Of a stretch of DNA of 64,000 nucleotides, positions 52,594 through 63,700 are shown piece by piece. Position 1 is the first letter of the stretch. Every line of letters begins with the position of its first letter. The DNA comes from Malacoplasma penetrans HF-2 (GTDB taxonomy: Bacteria; Bacillota_I; Bacilli_A; Mycoplasmatales; Mycoplasmoidaceae). The notes below the pieces were generated by a model. The model was not told where the DNA came from and ran no database searches. It saw nothing but the letters and a program-made list of their open reading frames with translations. The position numbers and the translations under genes were made by a program. The DNA is taken from contig NC_004432.1 in assembly GCF_000011225.1 (NCBI RefSeq), positions 434,001 through 498,000 on the forward strand. Reading direction: 5' to 3'.

Positions 52594-53211
52594 ATGACTG
52601 AAATTCAACAATTATTACAAATGTCTTATAAACAATGCTGTGATTATTTGAAACAAAAATATGGAGTGATTACAAAAAGTTATTTTCATAATGAAACTTG
52701 TAGAAGTCCAAGAGAATCTATTAAAAGAACAAATGAAGGTTTAGAGATTCATCATATTGATGAAGATAAATTTGTATTACTTTCTAAAAAAGAAGAAGCT
52801 TTGAAATATCCATTTGAATATCAAATGGGAGATAGATTAGTTTATTGTAATGTATTAGAACATTTAGTTCTTCATATTAAAATCTTTGAACACTGAAATA
52901 ATAATAAACATATATCTAGTGAACCTTTAGGGATTCAAGGAATTGTTTGTTATCAAATCCCTACATTAAATGATGTATTTTCTAAATATCCATTTAAGTT
53001 GGATTATAAGAAAGCAATTGCAAATGCTGTCATAACTTTAGAATCTGATTATTTACTTTCTTTAGAGTATTTAATGAAAATAAAAAAATTACCACTAAAA
53101 ATATATATTACTAATTCTTGAAAAATGGTTAGAGATACTAGTGCAAAACAAGATGATGCAATCTTTAAGAAAATTGAAGATGTATTTAATAAGGTTAATA
53201 GCAATATATAA
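52594..53211 (+). CDS. Hypothetical protein with HNH-like motif
   Basis: 205 residues. ATG 52594 is chosen over ATG 52573 because a purine-rich site (AAGAAAGGA) lies between them. The N-terminal half has TNEGLEIHHIDEDKF, later YQMGDRLVYCNVLEHLVLH: paired His, then Asn-x3-His-x3-His, spaced as in HNH/ββα-metal nucleases, but without the usual zinc Cys knuckles. The C-terminal half is helical and unrecognised. Cytoplasmic. Function unknown; a nuclease is inferred only from the motif. Confidence 0.6.
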
Positions 53212-53308
53212 AAATATTGATAATTATTTATTTATTATTAAACATCTATAGATATTAAATTATCTTTTTAACTATTAAAGATTTGTTTTAGACCTAAGAT
53301 GTTTATCT

Positions 53309-53314
53309 TATAAT
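53309..53314 (+). promoter_or_regulatory. -10 placed for a leaderless mRNA
   Basis: TATAAT ends 10 bases before the ATG at 53325, which puts the likely start of transcription within a few bases of the start codon. There is no SD. Confidence 0.45.
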
Positions 53315-53324
53315 ATTTTGTAAT

Positions 53325-54299
53325 ATGACTGAAACATTACAATTTGATTTTGCTGTTATTCAGAAATTTAAAGAAACTAAAATTCCTTGATGAATTTTAT
53401 ATTCTCCAATTTATGGAAGCATGGTTTTATTTATATACTTCCGTTCATTTTTTAAAATTATGAATGAGCAAAAATTTGTATTTACATTTTATGTTTTATA
53501 TATAAACTTTTTAAAGATAGCAATTTTATTTATTAACTTTTTATTTTGTGCAATATCAATTGCTTTAATTGTTCCTTCTTCTACACACATTGCATGTATC
53601 TATGGGATATCAATTGTTATAGGTTCTATTATTTTTGAATATATTTATCAATCACTTATAACCAAATGAATCTTAAAGAATATTGATAAGAAGTTTAAAA
53701 AGTATTGTTTGAAAGAATATAGTGTAAAAATTGATTTTACAATAGATCCTAATTTCAAATTGGATATTAATAAAAATGAGATATTTGAAAATTTTAAATT
53801 TAATCTTTTTAAAACATTTAACAAGAATTTCATTTACACAAAAGAAGTAGAAAGAAATTTAAGTGATAAAAATAAGTTATTCTATCAAGCTTATGATTAT
53901 GGAGAGTTGTCCTATAAAAAACAACCTTTTACTTATTCTTCAAATTTTTGAGTAAGCTTTTCTAACACTTGATATATTGGGATGATTTATTTATTAAATA
54001 GCTTGGATAATATATTAGATCCAAATAGCATATTAAAATTGGTTTACAAATGTTTTATTAAAAATATTATTTTTATGATTTTATATTTAATAAATGGTAT
54101 CCTACTTGCACTATTTTTAACTGGAATATTAAGTGGTTATTTTCCATATAATGTTATTAGTTCAGTTACTATGGGTTTAGGAATTTCACTTCCATGTATA
54201 ATTTTGATTCATGGAATTAGCTCAAAAATTATTAATGTAAAAATTAAAAACAATTTATTAAAAGATGTTGTTAAATCAAAAGTTAATATAGAAGACTAA
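53325..54299 (+). CDS. Multi-pass membrane protein of unknown function
   Basis: 324 residues, TGA(Trp) at several positions. Two helices in the N-terminal half (FLKIAILFINFLFCAISIALIV; HIACIYGISIVIGSIIFEYIY), a hydrophilic middle domain (about residues 115-225, KKYCLKEYSVKIDFTIDPNF...), then two more helices (IIFMILYLINGILLALFLTGIL; VTMGLGISLPCIILIHGI). No known family recognised. It converges with clpB across a shared terminator. Confidence 0.75.
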
Positions 54300-54303
54300 C
54301 AAT

Positions 54304-54342
54304 AAAAAATATCAAATAGAAATTTCTATTTGATATTTTTTA
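54304..54342. terminator. Bidirectional terminator between 53325 gene and clpB
   Basis: AAAAATATCAAATAGAAAT / ATTTCTATTTGATATTTTT, a long perfect stem with almost no loop and A/T tracts both sides. Confidence 0.9.
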
Positions 54343-54364
54343 TTTAATTTTTATTTATGGTTCT

Positions 54365-56482
54365 TTAATTACTTTTTAAAATTGCTAATTTATTATTAGC
54401 AAAATTAATTATTGTACTTCTATCTTTAATAAGTTCATTTTTTAAGATAGATTCAGTAATGAAATTCTCAATAGTTTTTTGAATAAATCTATTTATTGGT
54501 CTTGCACCATATTCTTTGCTATAACCGTTTTTAGCAACATATTCTACAACTGATTTATCAAAAGTGATTTGGTAATTATTGTCTTTCAATCTCTTTTCTA
54601 AATCATCCAACATTTTTTGAGCTATCTCTTTTGCAAATTCCATTGTAATAGAATTGAATTTAATAATCTCATCTATTCTATTTAGGAATTCAGGTTTGAA
54701 AGAAGTTTTTAATTCTCTTTCAAACATATCTTCTTTATTTTCCATTAGATATAAAGCACCAACATTAGAAGTCATAATAATGATTGTGTTTTTGAAATTG
54801 ATATTTCTACCTTGATTATCTTTTAAAGTTCCTTCATCTAATACTTGTAGTAATACATTTAGAATATCTGGGTGTGCTTTTTCTATTTCATCTAACAATA
54901 CTACTGAATATGGTTTTCTTCTAATCTGTTCACTAAGCTCACCAGCTTGCTCATAACCAATATATCCAGGAGGAGCTCCAATTAATCTAGAGATAGAATG
55001 TTTTTCCATATACTCACTCATATTTATTCTCACAATTGCTTTTTCAGTGTTGAATAAATTTTCAGCAAGTGATTTAGCAACTTCAGTTTTACCTACCCCT
55101 GTAGGACCTACAAATAGAAATGAACCAATTGGTCTATTAGGGTTATTAATACCTACTCTATTTTTTAAAACTGTATCACTTACAAGTTTTAAAGCTTCAT
55201 CTTGTCCTTTAACCCTTTTCTTTAAGTTGTTAAATAGATTTAGTAATTTATCTTGTTCTTTTTCAAAAATTTTATTTAATGGGATTTTTGTAATTCTTGA
55301 AATTATTTCAGCTACATCAATTTCACTTATATAATCTTTGATTAAAACCTTTTTGTTTTCTGAAATACTTTTTTCAATTGCCTCTAGTTTCTTTTTTAAT
55401 TCTGGTAGTACTGAATATAAGATTTTAGAGGCTTCAGTATATTCACCTTGGTTTTGGTATCTTTCAACATCCCAATTGTTTTTTTCAATTTCTTTTTTAA
55501 TTTTGTTTAAAGCAACTTGTTGTTCTTTTTGTTCTTTTCATTCTTTTTCAACAAGATCTCTTTCTTGTTTTAATTTTTCTAATTCAATTTCTATTTCATT
55601 AATTCTTTCTTTTTGATTAGTTCCTTCTTCTTTAGATAGAGCTATCTTTTCAGTTTCTAAATAGAATATTTTTTTATTGATTGGTTCAGATGGAGAAGTG
55701 TGTGCTTCTGTTTTGATCTTTGCTGCAGCTTCATCAATTAAATCAATTGCTTTATCTGGTAAGTATTTATCAGATATATATCTTTCAGAAAGTTTTACTG
55801 AAGCTACTAGTGCATTATCTTGAATTCTAACTTTATGATAGATTTCTCATTTTTCTTTTAATCCTCTCATAATAGTTAATGCTTCTTCTGGTGTTGGTTC
55901 TTCTACTAATATCTTTTGGAATCTTCTTTCAAGTGCTCCATCTTTTTCAATGTATTGTCTATATTCGTTTGAAGTAGTAGCACCTATTATTTTGATTTCA
56001 CCTCTAGCCATGATAGGTTTTAAAATATTTGCTGCATCCATTCCAGAATTATTTCCAGCTTTACCCATTCCCATTAGTTGATGAATTTCGTCAATAAATA
56101 AAATTACTGCTCCATTGTTTTGTTTTGCTTCTTTGATTAATGCATTTAATCTTTTTTCAAATTCCCCTTGTAAAAAAGTTCCAGCTATTAATGAAGAAAG
56201 ATTAACTTCATAAACTACACAGTGAACTAAATTTTCAGGAACTTCTTTAGAAATGATTTTTTGTACAAATCCTTCTACAATTGCTGTTTTACCAACTCCG
56301 GGTTCACCAATTAAAACAGGATTATTTTTTTCTTTTCTAGATAGGATTTCAATTACCCTTCTAATCTCTTGTTCTCTCCCAATAATCTTGTTTAATTTGT
56401 TAGCAGATACTTCTTCATTTAAGTTTCTAGAATATTTTTTAAGGATGTCTTTTTCATTAGATGGTTCAAAATTAAATTCCAT
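54365..56482 (-). CDS. clpB: Chaperone ClpB (short form without N-domain)
   Basis: AAA+ disaggregase. 705 residues: there is no N-terminal substrate-binding domain, as in other mollicute ClpB proteins; the sequence starts straight at NBD1. NBD1 has Walker A GEPGVGKT (about residue 59) and Walker [12 protein letters not shown]. The middle coiled-coil domain is long ([22 protein letters not shown]...), which separates ClpB from ClpA/C. NBD2 has GPTGVGKT and [14 protein letters not shown] followed the frame codon by codon through the middle; it is open with TGA read as Trp. SD AAGGAG. A CIRCE-like operator lies upstream. Confidence 0.95.
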
Positions 56483-56536
56483 ATTTACATCTCCTTTTCA
56501 GTATAAAAAACATGAATAAATTAATTATACATTATT

Positions 56537-56563
56537 TTAGCAGATTAAATATAGGAGTGCTAA
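56537..56563. promoter_or_regulatory. CIRCE-like HrcA operator upstream of clpB
   Basis: TTAGCAGAT-N9-GAGTGCTAA. The CIRCE consensus is TTAGCACTC-N9-GAGTGCTAA: the right half is perfect, the left half has three changed bases and the spacer is exact. It lies 55 bases before the clpB start on its transcribed side. Confidence 0.8.
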
Positions 56564-56734
56564 TTTTTTGGGCTTTTTTAAGTTTTGCACACATTTTTGC
56601 TAATTTATGTTATTAAATATTAGCTTTTTAGGGGTTTTCACATTGAATTTTAATTTTGGCTAATATAAAATAAAGAAAAAATAGAAAAAATAAAGGAGAC
56701 TATTTGTTTGTAAAACAAATATTTTTGTGTACAA

Positions 56735-57457
56735 ATGTTAGTGAGAAATAATAAAGAAGGAGTTTACAAGGTAGTATTATTTGTTTTCTCCCAATTATGT
56801 GTGGCATTTTTAGGAATCTTTGTAGGTTGCTGAATTATAGTTGCAAATAGAACTGTTGAATTAAATAGTGGTGATCCTCAAACTCTAACCATTAGAAATG
56901 TAGCAATTGCTTTTAGTGTCTTGTTTGTGATTTTCACATTAATATCTCTTGGGATATTATGAAGAAATAAAATAGGAGAAGTTTTAGGTTTCAACAAAGG
57001 GGCATCAAACATTAAAACAAATAATAATGTTAATACTGTAGTTAGAACTCCTGCGACTCTTAAACAAGTACAACCTGTTACAAGCACTAGTAGTCCTACT
57101 AAACCAGTTAGTAATGTTGCTCAACCGAGTGTTGCAGCTAGAAGACCAGCTACAACTATTACTATCAATAGATCTAATGTTGCTAAACAACCAGTTAGAC
57201 CAACACCTACAAGTACAGTTACTTCATATAGACCAAAACCTATAACAAATAGTGCTGTAAGTAGACCAACAACTTTAACAAGACCAACTGTTGCAAGTAA
57301 ACCTACAGTTAACAGAACAGTAACTGCAAGTAGACCAACAACAGTAAACAAGGCTGCACCTGTTAGCAGACCTGTAAATAATAATGTTGTAAGAAAACCA
57401 TTAAGCAACAGTGTTCCTCAAAAAAATATTAGAGTGGTTGCTGCTACTAATAGATAA
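56735..57457 (+). CDS. Two-helix membrane protein with basic Pro/Thr/Ser-rich tail
   Basis: 240 residues; two TGA(Trp). Helix 1 about residues 12-36 (VVLFVFSQLCVAFLGIFVGCWIIV), helix 2 about 57-76 (VAIAFSVLFVIFTLISLGIL), then about 150 residues of low complexity: repeated RPTT, SRP, KPT and VNR, with many Arg/Lys and almost no acidic residues. By the positive-inside rule the tail is probably cytoplasmic. Pro-rich proteins of this kind occur in mycoplasma cytoskeleton/attachment organelles, but no specific family is recognised. No SD before the ATG, so the start is tentative. Confidence 0.7.
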
Positions 57458-57757
57458 ATTTAATAGCAACAAACCAGTCTAGGGACATTTTAGGAGGGAT
57501 AAGAAATAAAACAGTATATATGAAAAAGAGGTTACATTTAGTTCGTTTTGAACAAAAAATAACTTCTTAAAGATTTAACAAAAAACTAAAAAATAAAAAA
57601 TATTTAAAGGTGATTTTAATTAATAAAAGTTTTTTTTAATTTTTATATTTAAAAAAATAGGCAAAAAGTTTGGTAATTATTTCGGGGTTAATAAACTCTG
57701 GAACTAGAACTTTTTAAAAATTTATTATATATAAAAGTTAGAAAGGTAGGTAATAAA
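57458..57757. other. Spacer before the large surface-protein genes
   Basis: No gene or clear terminator. A purine-rich ribosome site (GAAAGGTAGG) at 57740-57749 belongs to the following gene. No convincing promoter hexamers. Confidence 0.5.
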
Positions 57758-60712
57758 ATGGAAAATTTAAAAAATAAAAAACGGAAAATATTAAAAACAA
57801 CCCTTACGTCGGGTGTAGTTGCTGCAAGTGTGTCAGCAATAATGGTTTCAGCTGGAATAGGAGGTAACCATCAAGAACAAGGTGCTAACAAACAAAGTTC
57901 AAATGTTGTTAGTAATAACAATGCTGTTAATAATGTTGTTAGTAAAAATAACAATAGCATTACTTTTAATGGTAATACATATAATTCTGCAGACGAAGCA
58001 GTTCAAGATGTTTTAAAGAATGTACAATCAAAAGAATATTTAGGAGATATTAGTTTCAGCTATTTCAGCTACTAATCATAATGCGATTGATACATCTAAA
58101 TTGATTGAAAAAAATAGCGAAACAATGAGTAAGATTAACAAAGCATATAAAACTCTTAGTGGAGGTTACACTTCTAGCTATAGAACTGCTCAAGAATCTT
58201 ATGTTAAAGATAGAACATTTACTTATAGAGACAACCAAGGAAATGAATTTGATTCAGAGTTAGATGCTATTAATTCAATTAAATCTGATTATGATTCTTA
58301 TTCTAATGATGTTGCCTACTATACTGTTAAAGACTATTCTAAAAAAGATGGTAGTGGTAACCCAACAAATGTTAACATCAACCCATTAAATAAAGAAGAT
58401 GTGGAAACATTAAAAAGTTTAGCTGTTAGAAATATTGGAACAACAGATTCTGGTTTTACTGTTAATAGATATTTAAATACTAATAAAGCATATGGTGCTA
58501 ATGATTTTGTTGGTGAAACAAATGCTCAAGTACAATCAAGAATTAACAGCATCTTAACAGATGTTTCAGACATTGTTAAACACAATCTTTGATTAAATAC
58601 AAGTTTAAGTGTTACTCCTGATAAAAAAACAGCAGGATGATCTGGTGTTAGTCATACAGAACAAATTAATTGAACAGTTAAAGGTAATGACAAATCAGTT
58701 GGTCAAACATTTGGAGATATGGTAACTGATGCTAGATATTTAACTAGCAATGACTTATTAACTCAAAAGTTTGATAAAGAATACCCATTAGTAACATGAA
58801 GATTAGGTTGACACCCATTTGCTAATTTAAAGAGCAAAGGTAAATCTATGTTTGGTACTAGTTATGATATTACATTAGACAATGGTGTATCAATTTTTAC
58901 ACAAAATGAACACCGTTTCAATAATTTAAGTAACAGTTATAAACAAGCTGATTTCTTAGGAGCAGGTAATTGAGTAAATGGTTACTTCTCTCTTTCTTGA
59001 AACCAAGATGAGTTGTTAAACAAAATGCAAAAAGAATCTGGTTTTGCAACTTACATCTATACAATGGCTGAAAAAGTAAGAAAAGAAACAGTTAATTATT
59101 TAAAAACAGAATTAAGTAAATTAGGAACTGTTGATAGTACTGTAGAAGCTACAATTAATAGTTTAGCTAATTCATCAAGAGATCTAATAACTAAAAAAAT
59201 ATTTAATTCTACAGATTATAGTGTTACTAGTTTAAAAAATGTAGAACAAATTAGACAAAAATTCCAAGCTTTAAATACTACAATAGTTAATCTATTGGAT
59301 GGAAATAGTAAAACTTTATCTAATCTTGTAACTAAATTTGTTGAACAAAAATATCAAACTACAGAAACTCAAAACAACAACAATGTAATCTATACAATTG
59401 ATTACAATAATGTTCCTTTATTCTGAATTCAAAAAGACGCTTTTAAAGACATTGTTAGTACAGAAGACTTTAAAGCTAAACCTTTAAGTGCTGTTAAAAC
59501 ATATTTCAATAATCAACTAAAATCTAATTTCACAGGATTTTCAAATAGTTTAGTTAATAATTTAAAAAATGTTTCTAACTCTTTAAATGTTTCTAGTAGT
59601 AAATTTAATGGTTTTAGTGCTGATGCAATTACAAACTATAATGATTCAGCAAAAAAAGTTTCTTCTATTAAATTAGGTAGCTCAAATGTTACTAATTTCT
59701 CTGTGAAGAAAGTTGATGATTCTGTTTTATCTTCTAATGGAATTAACACTAGTAGTTTAAACAAAGTTTTAAACCTTAAAGAAGAAGATGCAGCTGGAAA
59801 CTTAAATAGTAGTTATGGAACTTACCAAGCTATTTATGGTTACAACAAAGATTTAGATAAATACTCTAAATTAACTAATGTTTCAGATGCTATGAAACAA
59901 GAAGTTACAAAAAATGCAATTACAGATCCAAATGATATTGTAGTGTTGTATGCAAAAGATAAAACACCTCAAATGATTAGATATGGTAAAGTTTAAACTA
60001 TGGATATAAATTTAATGTAAGTCTTTCAACTAATGAAAACAAAATTTATAACTCAGTTGAAAAAATTACTTATGATTTTAGTTTAAATAACTTAGGTTCT
60101 CCTGTCAGATTAGTTACATTCTCTGACTATGATGGAAATCTTTTAGTTAAAGAAGTAATTGATAAAGTTGGTGGAACTTATGATGCTGCTATTAACCAAG
60201 CTTATCAAAATGCAATTAATAAAGTAGAATTACCAGCAACTTCAGATTTTGTATATTATACAAATGACGATGAAACTAAAACATTAGTTAAGAATGAATC
60301 TACAAAATTATATGTAGTATCTCTTCCTTCAACATCTACAGTGATGAATTCAGGTGTAGTAAGACAAAATGTAAGAGCTGGAACTACAACATATGGATTT
60401 GTTAGTTATTCAGATTTACAAAGTTATGTAAAAGATGAAGTTTATGTTGCTAATGGATTGGCTCCTGATTCAGGAACTGGTGATTCAGCAGGTGGATCAG
60501 GTGGTGGGGGTACAGTTACTCCTCCAACTCAAAACAGACAAAGTTCTACAGATGTTACTCAAAGTGTAATAATTACAGTCACTCTTATGTTAATAGTAGA
60601 GGGTGCATTACTATTTATTTATGTTTATTCAAAATTCAAATCAAAAGATGCTCATATAAAAAAATTAGATAGTACAAGTAATCTTATATACAAACTAAAC
60701 GTAAAAAAATAA
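57758..60712 (+). pseudogene. Large surface protein gene with two compensating frameshifts
   Basis: About 984 codons. N-terminal basic segment and helix (TLTSGVVAASVSAIMVSAGIG), then NSITFNGNTYNSADEAVQDVL; this frame stops at 58073. The sequence continues in the +1 frame (AISATNHNAIDTSKLIEKNSET...) from about 58050 to 59996, and in the original frame from about 59990 (LNYGYKFNVSLSTNENKI) to 60712, ending with a Gly/Ser-rich linker, a helix (VIITVTLMLIVEGALLFIYVY) and a basic tail. Single-base changes in the short T-runs at 58054-58056 and 59992-59994 would restore one frame. It is a real gene interrupted by two indels, or sequence error. Sister of the gene at 60732. Confidence 0.75.
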
Positions 60713-60731
60713 GTAATTAAAAGGATAGAAA

Positions 60732-63700
60732 ATGAAACCAAAAAATAAAATAAAGAAAGTTACTAAATTTTTATCCCTTAAAAAAGCTGTGCTTTTTAGT
60801 GGAGTTACATCTTTAGTAGTTGTTCCATCATCTATCACTTTTACACTTGTAGAACTTTCAAGAAAAACTTATTCTTTTCAAAATAAATCTTTTACTTCAC
60901 AAAATTCACTTTTGAATTATGTGAAAAATAATTCAACTAAAATTGCTAACAAAACTGAAGGAAACAATTCTAGTTGACAAGTAACTTATAATGGACAAAC
61001 TAAGAAGTTTTCAAGTCCTGAAAGCTTACGCTCATATGTAGATACTTTAATTTCAAACAAAGGAGCTTATGTAACTAATAGTGCTTCTTATGTTAAAAAT
61101 CAAAATGTTAAATCATTAGATAATATTGATTGAAAGCAAACATATGCTTTAAACAGTAGTGAAGAAGCTAGAACATTAACTCAAACTATTTATCAAGGTT
61201 TAAATGATAAATCTTTTGATAACATTGATGATGCTATTAATTCATTTTTCAATAATGACTTAATTAAGAGAGGTTACTACTTTAATGGAACATATTTCCA
61301 AAATAAGTCAGATTTAAAAGATTATTTAACATCAAACTATCTTCCAACTAATGGTTCTAACTCTTATAAAACAATAGTGCTAAAAGGGCCAAATGGTTCT
61401 AATTCGACAGCAATTAGTTTAAATGATCCAGCTAGTGCTACTGCATCTATTAGACAATTCATTGAAAATAACTCAACAGCTACTATTAAATATACAAATA
61501 GTAGAACTGGTCAAACTGTTAAGATTGATGAAAACAATATTAATCAAGCAATGAATAGTGTAGATAATGGTGATTTATCTTATGTTTCAATGAAATCTAA
61601 TGAAGGTGAAAGTAGATATATACTAGATAATAGTGATTCTAGTAATCTTATTGGACCATATTTATATAATGGTGTATTAGATATTGGTTCTTTCACAAAT
61701 AAATCAATGTGAAAGAAAGTTAATGGAATTAGCAAAAGTGTTTATGCTGAATCTAAAATTAACACAATGATTGGTTCTTTCTTTTCTACAGTTATTGTTG
61801 ATGATAGAGCCTTATCATTATCTGAATATGAACAAGATCCAACTAAAGATATTCCAATTTTTAGAACTTCATTATTAGTAGCAGATGGAAAAAATTCTTT
61901 CTGGTATGATGAAAATGGAAATAAGATGGAAGGTGAATTATCTTTAGATGATTGATTCTTGAAACAACTTGGAATACTTTCTCCAGCATTAAAACAAGAA
62001 GCAATGAATGTTAACCTTCAATTATTGAGTGGTAACAAATACAATACTTTCTATAAAATTCCTGTAATGTATTCTTTCTTAATGCAAAGAGTAGTTCAAT
62101 ATGGATTAAGTCAAGAAGCAATTGATTTAATAGTTTATTACTTCACTGAAGTATGTAATTATATTCAAGATGCAATTGAGTTAATGATACTTAATAGTTC
62201 ATTGCTTGTGAATGGGGATGGAGTTAAATTTAATTTAGCATCATTCTTCAATATTGGTAACATGGACTATGATCTAAATACTAATGTTGAATACTTTTTA
62301 GAAAAAATTAAAGAATGACCAAAAATGATTGCTGCAATGGATGCTTATATGGGTGCATATAACAACTTGCTAACAACATCAGGGTTAATTCCTTTCACAA
62401 GCTATGATCAATCATACTTAGTTGAAAATGGAATCATTACTAATGCTGAATTAGATTCAATTAGCAATTCTCTATTAAATATTTACTTAGCTTTTTCACA
62501 AACTAATTATGTAGATTTCTTAGGAGCTTTTGTTCCTGTTTCAGACAATAAAGATATCCAGGAAATATACAAAAACAGTGAACCAAAAGATTGAGAAAAA
62601 AAGATAGATGAAACTGCTGCAAACAATTCTAATTCTTCTATAGGTGTAATTCTAAAAAGTGCTGTTCAACAAAACAATCAACATCAAATACTAGCAAGAA
62701 CAGTATTGTTGAATGAAATTAGAATTTACAAAGCTTCAGGATATATTCTTCCTTCTGGGTATTTAAGTTTACTTTGAAGTAAGAGAGCATCTGCTAATAA
62801 AATTGATCAATATGTTGATTTCGTTTCAGCAAATGAAACTCTAGATGCTTACAAAGTTTATTTAGCGTTTATAGTAGATATGAGAATGAAAACTGATTTA
62901 ATAAATGATAGTTCTCTATCAAGTGCTGATAATTTTGCAAAAACACTAACAAGAGTTATATGATTAACATTAAGTACATCAGTAATGGTAACTAGTACTT
63001 TAAAAAATTTATATAACACAGGTTCAAAATTCTTTTCTTCATCATCAGGATCATCTTCTGCAGGATCTTTTTCAGATAGTAGTAGTACAGGAACTATTAC
63101 ACAATCTTTAGTAGATAGATTAGAAGAACTTAGAGATATTCCTCAACCTCAAACTTCACAATTATGAGATGCAATTGGTAGTGGTACTGTTAGATCTACT
63201 GGTTCTAGTGATAGTTGAGAAACAATTTCAGAAAGATTTTCTTTAGGCACATCTAAAACTGCAGGCTCAGGAACTAGAACAACAGGATCTAGTCAAGGTG
63301 AAGTTATATATATAAAACCAGAAGACTTGTTTGTTAAAGTTGCACATTCAGGAACTTTAACAAGTGAAGGTAAAATTGAATATTCATTTTCAAATAAATA
63401 TGAACAATTAACTAAAGTATCTAGTATTATTCCAAATCCTAAAGATTTCCAAAGACAGAATACAATTTATGCTCAATTAGCTAATACAACTAAATCAGCT
63501 ACTTCAAGTAACACTATAGTTACTGCAAAAGGTCAAAATGGTAGTATATTCCATGCATCTAATTTAAATAAAGGGTTATCAATATCAGAAGGTAATTTAT
63601 CATTAATCCTTCCTCTTGATGAAGTTAAAATTCAAAATACTTCTACTAGCATAGCAAATGAAGTAACTATTAGAAATAAAAAAGGTAATAGAAATGCTAA

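Noticed and set aside
55034-55846. Suspected frameshift in the middle of clpB
   Set aside because: Reading the minus strand codon by codon gives one open frame from 56482 to 54365 with TGA as Trp; the gap only lacks start codons.
54965-56519. Plus-strand ORFs opposite clpB
   Set aside because: Mirror frames of the conserved clpB sequence.
56878-57408. Minus-strand Val/Leu/Gly-rich ORFs
   Set aside because: Antisense to the Pro/Thr/Arg-rich tail of the 56735 gene, whose repetitive codons produce open complementary frames.
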